Source of the DNA: an uncultured Varibaculum sp.
GTDB taxonomy: Bacteria; Actinomycetota; Actinomycetes; Actinomycetales; Actinomycetaceae
Assembly: GCA_947255165.1 (NCBI GenBank)
Contig: CAMYFZ010000018.1
Coordinates: forward strand, 1-29,945
DNA: 29,945 nt
Direction of reading: 5' to 3'
In this document: positions 27,701 to 29,945 of the stretch, one piece after another
How the letters are laid out: every line of letters begins with the position of its first letter
Position numbering within the stretch: position 1 is the first letter of the stretch
Made by a program: the position numbers and the translations under genes
The notes under the pieces: model-generated
What the model saw: the letters and a program-made list of their open reading frames with translations, nothing else
Database searches by the model: none
What the model was told of the DNA's origin: nothing

Positions 27701-28430
27701 CATCCGAACGTACCCCCAATACTACGACCTGCTTTTTTGCCAGCTCGCAGAGGGCGTCCAAGGCGGTAGTAACTTTATCCGGGTTCGCAATTAGGAAGTC
27801 CTCTAACTGATCCACAATCAGTAAAGATTTCGCCCATTGGGTTCTGCCATTGGGTTCTAAGAGTTGGGCAAGTTGCTTTATCACCTCTCCCACCGACAAA
27901 GAGAGGGGTCGATATTGACTAAGCCGCCCGGATGACTGACAGGATTTACCCACTAAACCCGCCGAGAGCAGTGAGGTTTTGCCCGAACCGGAGGCGCCTA
28001 GCACTATTACCAGTTTAGAGTGCTTACCTTGAGCAGCGATGACGGCGTTTTCTAGTTCTGCCAGCAGCCTTTCGCGACCGTAAAACACACTTTCGGTCTG
28101 GGCACTATAAGGCAATAATCCCTGGTAAGGGCAGCCGATCCACCCCTGTTTAGAACGCGAAAGAGTTTCTAAGGTGCGCTGCCAGAAAGATTCATTGTCC
28201 TCGGAGGTTAGTAGGCCCAGTTCATCGAGCAGTTGCATAAATTTCTCGCGTAGCGCGAGGGTGGGCAGATGCGCACCCTGTAGCCACCCCTGCAGGGTGC
28301 TAGGTGCGAGGTCAAGACGTTTGGCGAGGTCACGAATAGAGTAGCCTTTTTCACCCGCCGACACTTTCGTCTGACGAGCCTGATTTAGAATAGCTGCCAA
28401 TTCTTGAGCGGAATATATTTCTAGCATCAC
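24765..28430 (-). CDS. HTH-nSTAND NTPase with membrane helix and WD40-like propeller
   Basis: A 1221-residue STAND-type signalling NTPase. In order: an XRE-like helix-turn-helix (about 30-55, SIRDLAKRLDLAPSTLQGWL); the nSTAND1 lead CPYQGLLPYS...VFYGRE (100-120); Walker A GASGSGKTS (145-153); Walker B LLIVDQLEDF (203-212) and Arg241 in GVRSDAL; a helical STAND region ending in VIDGNHTQISHDALLSSW (about 406-423); a charged coiled region; one membrane helix (about 513-537); then an irregular WD40-like propeller (about 600-1190). The end (Cys1191, E-W at 1202-1203, Cys1216) matches the Cys-paired tail of similar streptomycete proteins and suggests an external propeller. Such proteins are thought to sense a ligand and switch by oligomerising; relatives include apoptosis-like and antiphage proteins. 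GTG at 28430 is directly followed by ATG; no Shine-Dalgarno is seen. Confidence 0.88.
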   Translation of the reverse strand: MMLEIYSAQELAAILNQARQTKVSAGEKGYSIRDLAKRLDLAPSTLQGWLQGAHLPTLALREKFMQLLDELGLLTSEDNESFWQRTLETLSRSKQGWIGCPYQGLLPYSAQTESVFYGRERLLAELENAVIAAQGKHSKLVIVLGASGSGKTSLLSAGLVGKSCQSSGRLSQYRPLSLSVGEVIKQLAQLLEPNGRTQWAKSLLIVDQLEDFLIANPDKVTTALDALCELAKKQVVVLGVRSDALEVLLHDSRFSRALSNPLIVTAPSAVEYGEIISRPALDAGRKITPELKELLLSQIEESTAEDASVLPQLSNLLLMVWKSTNNSLLTVSDYLKVGGLAGSLEKLADQFYQKLSPSEREKLRSLLLSMVAVGEHQVTRRVIALSDIPEEYLEILESLSRERLVVIDGNHTQISHDALLSSWGTLRRWIEESRIELGLVRQIQIAAQLWAESEKSAEALRPSLYLAWQNREITGQVAFTKQEEEFLAACRREANRQEEEQQKRIGDLRRRNRVVTVIATVAGVLLVATIAGFFQAYHYQKQATASKKEAESRQMALISREVRNSDTNLAAQFALAGLNIANTREARSALIETTSVPIPERILGEGGTVRVAGTRDGKMIARADSKGVVSLWRGGNIKEKPETFSPSSGQLFTLAVHKTAGRILLAVGGQKTASLWDVTGKPRRIGEYGADNVAYSVALTDRYLGFGFLNGKASLWELDQIDKPHPASSFQLDTPTSVTALAISPDQSQIAYGGQPGKLYLSDLNGNNKKLLDLGEGSALDVKFSPDGQELGAALTSREVRRWQARGNNAALSSLGGFFSFVNTLEYDQDQIIVGCSDTTTTIWDRAGRKLTSLPGREIITAATKVGNRIITGSVDGQLRHWPQSVLPLVNEDGYLIDSHTDRKNWVFVSRRLKTPALFKTEKDGLRLMKDPVMPAGLKSATRTEIAEDGEFLVTGTQTGELITWPLTKEGAGNPIVSKIGDEFLGEIRLSSDHKTAAVSKADELGVYLLKWDGHGWKQYGELPGQHYIMRILGDRGLMATAAEDASVAIFTLDAHPKRIGTIKTESLASAFHYDAKRGYLYVGETGGRITVNDVQNPKKPRLVTQLRGLQASVNELDVSLDEEYLFGISSDKKLWVWNLNPLNPDPYLSVQMDQIPYAIADTPAGYLIGGDKGVATLYPHSLAEARKQVCRSVGEPIQKHEWVAVAPGVDPVTPCGKGNR

Positions 28431-28460
28431 GACACTTGAGATGGGATTAATCTGTTTCTT

Positions 28461-28474
28461 TCGATTCTAATCGA
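28461..28474 (-). promoter_or_regulatory. nSTAND gene -10 within a TCGATT-N2-AATCGA dyad
   Basis: The inverted repeat TCGATT-CT-AATCGA contains, on the minus strand, TAGAAT (28469-28464), a good -10; a weak -35 (TCTTTC) lies 17 bases upstream. Transcription would begin near 28457. A protein bound to the dyad would block the promoter. Confidence 0.4.
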
Positions 28475-28537
28475 CAGCGGCAAGACGAAAGAATAATTTT
28501 ATGGGCCTAAAGTCCTTAGCTGGGAGTGATTGTCAAA

Positions 28538-28569
28538 AGGTTCGGTCAGAGTCGGTCATGTGCGAACCT
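28538..28569. promoter_or_regulatory. Inverted repeat AGGTTCG...CGAACCT with internal GGTCA repeats
   Basis: Seven-base perfect arms (28538-28544 and 28563-28569) flank 18 bases; GGTCA occurs twice (28544-28548 by overlap with the arm, and ten bases on). The ten- to eleven-base spacing puts the copies on one DNA face. It may be an operator for either divergent gene. Confidence 0.35.
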
Positions 28570-28614
28570 AGGCATAAATAAACCGATGAAAACGCCTCTA
28601 CCTGCCCGTACATT

Positions 28615-28704
28615 GTCTAAGTATTAAGTCTGAATCCACCGGAAATTAGACTTGATTTTCTCTAATCTAACAATTACAACCTCCCCCTGAAATAGGGTGT
28701 CTAA
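28615..28704. promoter_or_regulatory. GTCTAA hexamer cluster around the regulator promoter
   Basis: GTCTAA at 28615-28620 and 28699-28704 and its complement TTAGAC at 28646-28651, the last touching the -35 hexamer. This could be an autoregulation site for the LuxR-type protein; the short motif is AT-rich enough that chance is not excluded. Confidence 0.3.
28652..28680 (+). promoter_or_regulatory. Promoter of the LuxR-type regulator
   Basis: TTGATT (28652-28657), 17 bases, TACAAC (28675-28680). Transcription would begin near 28687, leaving a leader of about 37 bases with AGGAG before the ATG at 28724. Confidence 0.45.
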
Positions 28705-28723
28705 TTTTTCAGACAGGAGAAAA

Positions 28724-29434
28724 ATGCTCAAATCGGTAGCCGTATTGGATGAACAACCCGCGATCGGCCTGGGGATTCGCGAGGTGGTTCTAGGAGAGAC
28801 CGCCCTGAGCTTTTTGGGAACTTTCAACACTATTAATAGTTTCTTAGAAAGTTTCTCGGAAGAAAAACCGGATGAAAACTCCTCGATTGCAGTCATCCTA
28901 GCCGGTAAATTAGCTGATGAATCGCAACTTCTAGATAACCTAGACAAACTATGTGCCCGCGGTTTTGCGGTTCTGCCCTACCTACAATCCGCAGAAGTCT
29001 CCTTGGTACCCGCGGTCACCAAGCGGCCCTGCTGCAATAAAACGATTTTCAAATGTGAGCCGCTAGCACACTTGCTTTCTGTGCTCTGCCCACCCCTCGA
29101 AGGGGAAAACAGTTATCCCAACCGCAAGACCGAGGAAACTACCGGGTCACCCTGTCCTAACTCTTTACTGCTTAGCCCCAATGAACTACGGGTATTAGAA
29201 CTCTACGGTTTTCGGGGACTACCAGCAAAAACGGTTGCCCGCCAGCTGGGGCTCACTACCAACACGGTGAACACTTACGTACAGCGCATTCGGCGTGCCT
29301 ATGCAGCCCAAGGCAGACCTGCTTCCTCCCGCCTGGATCTTTATCACCGTTTTAAGGAAGACTTTCCCGAGTATTCCAAAAACGAGGAGCCCCAGGAGTC
29401 AGCCGATGGCCAAGCTGGCACCAAGGGCGAATAG
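28724..29434 (+). CDS. NarL/LuxR-type regulator with degenerate receiver domain
   Basis: From the ATG at 28724, placed by AGGAG at the ideal distance, the protein has 236 residues. Residues 4-125 follow a response-regulator receiver fold (SVAVLDEQPAIGLGIREVV for the usual VDDHP...GLR), but the strand that should end in the phospho-accepting Asp reads IAVILAGKL, with Ala60 in its place, so it cannot be phosphorylated there. Six cysteines (77, 103, 104, 111, 122, 144) gather in and after the receiver. The LuxR/GerE helix-turn-helix (150-197: LSPNELRVLELYGF, AKTVARQLGLTTNTVNTYVQRIRRAY) ends in GRPASSRLDLYHRF, typical of an actinobacterial response-regulator subgroup. It is divergent from the nSTAND gene, with no histidine kinase nearby, and probably controls that gene and itself. 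The upstream in-frame ATG at 28697 has no ribosome-binding site. Confidence 0.85.
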   Translation: MLKSVAVLDEQPAIGLGIREVVLGETALSFLGTFNTINSFLESFSEEKPDENSSIAVILAGKLADESQLLDNLDKLCARGFAVLPYLQSAEVSLVPAVTKRPCCNKTIFKCEPLAHLLSVLCPPLEGENSYPNRKTEETTGSPCPNSLLLSPNELRVLELYGFRGLPAKTVARQLGLTTNTVNTYVQRIRRAYAAQGRPASSRLDLYHRFKEDFPEYSKNEEPQESADGQAGTKGE

Positions 29435-29448
29435 TTTGAACCAATAGC

Positions 29449-29485
29449 AGGGGTGGGGGCGAAACTTAGTTTCGCCCCCACCCCT
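29449..29485. terminator. Bidirectional hairpin terminator between regulator and eno
   Basis: A perfect 17-bp stem (left arm AGGGGTGGGGGCGAAAC) with the loop TTA, followed on the plus side by TTATGTTTTATT. It separates two convergent genes. Confidence 0.85.
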
Positions 29486-29519
29486 TTATGTTTTATTAAG
29501 TTATTATCTGCGTCAGCTA

Positions 29520-29945
<426 letters not shown>

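Larger units (their letters stand above)
28431..28723. other. Divergent control region of nSTAND and regulator genes
   Basis: This 293-bp non-coding stretch is the richest in dyads of the window: an inverted repeat over the nSTAND -10 (28461-28474), a 7-bp-arm inverted repeat enclosing two GGTCA copies (28538-28569), and three GTCTAA/TTAGAC hexamers near the regulator promoter (28615-28704). Short ORFs of 26 and 13 codons at 28501 and 28586 have no ribosome-binding sites and are probably chance. Confidence 0.5.

Noticed and set aside
28501..28581. Short ORF of 26 codons in the divergent control region
   Set aside because: No ribosome-binding site and no recognisable features; it overlaps the inverted repeat at 28538-28569.
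24765..29434. The nSTAND/regulator pair as an integrated mobile element
   Set aside because: No integrase, transposase, tRNA, terminal inverted repeats or target-site duplication was seen at its edges, and base use does not look clearly different by eye.

Overview
The window looks like a chromosomal segment of a Gram-positive actinobacterium of moderate GC, most likely in or near the Actinomycetaceae (for example the Varibaculum / Actinobaculum / Mobiluncus neighbourhood). Pointers are a WXG100 protein, a LytR_C protein, two LCP transferases, a bacterial PMT-type O-mannosyltransferase divergent from rsmI, the eno - divIC - DUF501 - ppx gene order, many GTG/TTG starts and many starts that look leaderless. 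The genus is inferred; no rRNA gene is present to settle it.

Layout. 1-2.3 kb: 3' part of a sensor histidine kinase, then a degenerate HD-superfamily protein with a long acidic tail. 2.4-4.8 kb: an orphan WXG100 protein converging on groEL, which has two tandem CIRCE (HrcA) operators. 4.9-9.1 kb: an envelope cluster of a LytR_C membrane protein divergent from ung and two LCP-family ligases. 9.2-12.3 kb: galE (minus strand) divergent from an exported seven-blade RCC1-like propeller and a GtrA flippase-like protein. 12.6-13.6 kb: mdh. 13.7-20.6 kb (minus strand): rsmI, metG, a sialidase-like propeller protein and pcrA in one close run. 20.7-22.4 kb: PMT mannosyltransferase, divergent from rsmI. 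22.5-24.7 kb (minus strand): divIC/ftsB, DUF501, ppx. 24.8-29.4 kb: a divergent pair, a 1221-residue HTH-nSTAND-TM-beta-propeller protein (minus) and a NarL/LuxR-type regulator with a dead receiver domain (plus), between divIC and eno. The window ends inside eno.

Most genes are housekeeping or cell-envelope functions. The LCP proteins, GalE, GtrA and PMT together suggest synthesis and attachment of surface glycopolymers and glycoproteins. The part that does not belong to a conserved block is the nSTAND/pseudo-receiver pair with its roughly 290-bp divergent control region; it is the best candidate for an undescribed sensing or defence system. Other signals are a recurring TANNNT - 6/7 nt - start codon arrangement (leaderless mRNAs), a secreted propeller with exactly one C-x9-C pair in each of seven blades, and three long perfect G-tract hairpins acting as terminators at convergent gene ends. 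No tRNA, rRNA, CRISPR array, insertion sequence or integrase was seen.
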